Shown here one piece after another: positions 5,607 through 7,096 of a DNA stretch of 7,096 nt. A model generated the notes under the pieces. It was given only the letters and a program-made list of their open reading frames with translations, did no database searches and was not told the origin of the DNA. The DNA is from an uncultured Planctomycetaceae bacterium (GTDB lineage: Bacteria; Planctomycetota; Planctomycetia; Planctomycetales; Planctomycetaceae), in contig CALJUK010000949.1 in NCBI GenBank assembly GCA_937975745.1, positions 1 to 7,096 of the forward strand, given 5' to 3'. Positions within the stretch are counted from its first letter, which is position 1. Each line of letters starts with the position of its first letter. Made by a program: the position numbers and the translations under genes.

Positions 5607-7096
5607 ATGTCTTTGTATTCGACCAATTTCTCTCAGATGGACTGGCGGATTGTTGTGGTCTACCTGGCAGTGACCGCACTGGTTGGTATCTGGGCGAATC
5701 GCTACGTCGGCAATCTTTCGGACTACCTGGTGGCCGGGCGGACGCTTCGTATTCGGCTTGCCGTCGCCACGATGACTGGTACCGAATTAGGGCTGGTCAC
5801 GATGATGTATATGGCCGAGTTGGGCTACTCGCAGCAATATGCGTCGCTGTACCTGGCTGTTCTGGAGGGAACGGCGTTATTGGCGGTCGGACTGACCGGT
5901 GTTCTGGTGATGCGGCTGCGCGACACGAGTGTGATGACGATTCCGGAGTTCTACGAACGCCGCTACTCGCGTGGCGTCCGCATTCTGGGAGCGATTGTCC
6001 TGGTGATCTCCGGCGTGCTCAACATGGGGCTGTTTCTGAAGGCAGGGTCCCAATTCCTGACGGCCATCGTGGGATGGGAATCGGGTGACCATGCTTTGGA
6101 GTTGAAGTGGGTCATGACCGGCCTGTTGCTGTTGGTCCTGTTCTACACGGTTTTGGGAGGCATGGTGTCCGTGGTGATCACCGACCTGATCCAGTTCTTG
6201 GTTCTGGGGGTGGGAATGCTGATCATCACTGGGCTGGTGCTGATGAATGTCGGGTGGGATGGAATGCTGGATGTCTCACGAGAGCATGCCGGCTACGTGA
6301 ATCCGTTCGAGGCGGTCAATCCGTCCGGCATGGGGAGTCCCATCGGCTGGCTGACTGTTGTGGAAATGGCGATCATCATTTTCTCGGCGGCGACCTTATG
6401 GCCCCCGTCGGCCGCACGCACGCTCTCCGTCAAATCGGGTGAGGTGGCTCGGCAGCTTTACCTGTATAGCAGTATTTCCCTCCTTTCCCGCCGTGCCATT
6501 CCCATCCTATGGGGGATTGGGGCGTTTGCCTTTCTGGCAGCACGGCCCGAAATGAAAGCCGACTTCGACGCGGCGGTGGCAGCGGACCAGATCAATCAGT
6601 GGTCCGCCATGCCTTTGTTTCTGGCGAAGATTGTGCCGAGCGGCCTGCTTGGTTTTGTGACGGCCGGAATGATTGCCGCCTTCATGTCGACGCACGACAG
6701 CTATCTGTTGTGTTGGAGTGGTGTCGTGGCACAGGACATCGCCGGACCGGTGTTCGGACCGCTCAGCCAGCGTCAAGGGATTCTGATCACGCGCGTTTCC
6801 ATTCTGGTGATTGGGGCGATTCTCCTCTTCTGGGGATTGTGGTACGAGTTGTCAGCCAGCTTGTGGAACTACATGGCCATCACCGGCACGATTTATCTTG
6901 CCGGTGCCCGTCCCGTCGTGGCTGGTGGTCTGTACTGGCCTCGTGGTTCAACGTCCGGTGCTTACGCGGCATTGGCGGGGGGAGCTTTCGCAGTTTGCGC
7001 TCTCGGCCCGATTTTGAAAGTCTTGACAGGCGTGTTCCCCGGGCTTCGCTCGGGACATGTCACCCTGCTGACGTTTGCAGTCAGCGCTCTGCTTTA
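5607..7096 (+). CDS. Sodium:solute symporter family protein (partial, runs off right edge)
   Basis: This is an inner-membrane Na+-coupled transporter of the SSS family (LeuT fold). The substrate cannot be told from sequence. The frame is open from ATG 5607 to the window end: 496 residues, close to a full family length. Hydrophobic helices are evident at about 14-31, 52-72, 81-106, 127-150, 172-191, 194-215, 248-268, 297-312, 334-360, 392-412, 414-433, 452-473 and from 481. The SSS hallmark S-D-Y-L-V-A-G-R (38-45) follows the first helix. In the helix-8 region A358-x2-S361-T362 matches the sodium-site pattern (Ala, Ser, Ser/Thr) known from vSGLT, followed by H-D-S-Y. Upstream GAGGA (5591-5595) lies 11 nt before the ATG, slightly far but plausible; M11 is an alternative start. 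It is divergent from the pilus ATPase genes with no apparent functional link. The stop codon lies outside the window. Confidence 0.93.
   Translation, partial: MSLYSTNFSQMDWRIVVVYLAVTALVGIWANRYVGNLSDYLVAGRTLRIRLAVATMTGTELGLVTMMYMAELGYSQQYASLYLAVLEGTALLAVGLTGVLVMRLRDTSVMTIPEFYERRYSRGVRILGAIVLVISGVLNMGLFLKAGSQFLTAIVGWESGDHALELKWVMTGLLLLVLFYTVLGGMVSVVITDLIQFLVLGVGMLIITGLVLMNVGWDGMLDVSREHAGYVNPFEAVNPSGMGSPIGWLTVVEMAIIIFSAATLWPPSAARTLSVKSGEVARQLYLYSSISLLSRRAIPILWGIGAFAFLAARPEMKADFDAAVAADQINQWSAMPLFLAKIVPSGLLGFVTAGMIAAFMSTHDSYLLCWSGVVAQDIAGPVFGPLSQRQGILITRVSILVIGAILLFWGLWYELSASLWNYMAITGTIYLAGARPVVAGGLYWPRGSTSGAYAALAGGAFAVCALGPILKVLTGVFPGLRSGHVTLLTFAVSALL

Noticed and set aside
5047..5679. Minus-strand 210-residue open frame in the divergent spacer
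   Set aside because: It begins inside the symporter gene in antisense, has no recognisable domain, has irregular Cys/Arg/Pro-rich composition, and internal ATGs (near 5541 and 5391) lack a Shine-Dalgarno.

Overview
The window looks like chromosomal DNA of a Planctomycetes-type bacterium with moderate-to-high GC. This placement is an inference. It rests on the long (262-796 bp) spacers between same-strand genes, the mix of type IV pilus / type II secretion motor ATPases, and a sodium:solute symporter whose helix-8 region carries an S-T-H-D-S-Y signature of a kind I associate with planctomycete symporters. No rRNA, tRNA, mobile element or CRISPR array was found.

Layout, left to right. (1) Positions 1-1110, minus strand: a GspE/PilB-type assembly ATPase in two overlapping reading frames, open at the left edge. 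The N-terminal half (376-1110) carries two MshEN-type cyclic-di-GMP motifs. The C-terminal half (1-379) carries the Walker A motif. About 13 highly conserved residues are missing at the junction, exactly as a 40-nt deletion between two GGC triplets would produce. (2) 1111-1372: spacer with a 17-bp tandem repeat. (3) 1373-2491, minus: an intact PilT retraction ATPase with an unusually acidic C-terminus. (4) 2492-3287: a 796-bp spacer with a perfect 8-bp inverted repeat just before pilT, a good sigma70-like promoter pointing at pilT, and short direct repeats. (5) 3288-4985, minus: an intact PilB/GspE ATPase with all nucleotide-binding boxes and a four-cysteine zinc motif. (6) 4986-5606: a 621-bp divergent intergenic region with a 7-bp-stem inverted repeat before the rightward gene. 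(7) 5607-7096, plus: a sodium:solute symporter, open at the right edge.

How the genes fit together: the three leftward genes encode hexameric motor ATPases of the type IV pilus / type II secretion superfamily. PilB-type motors drive pilin polymerisation and PilT drives depolymerisation and retraction, both at the cytoplasmic face of an inner-membrane platform protein (PilC/GspF). No platform, pilin or secretin gene lies in the window; a pilC-like gene may follow beyond the left edge, but this cannot be seen. The symporter is divergently transcribed and has no evident functional link. Apart from the split first ATPase, the genes are recognisable family members. I see no convincing new system; the points most worth checking are the broken ATPase, the contrast in c-di-GMP motifs between the two PilB paralogues, and the leader-region inverted repeats.
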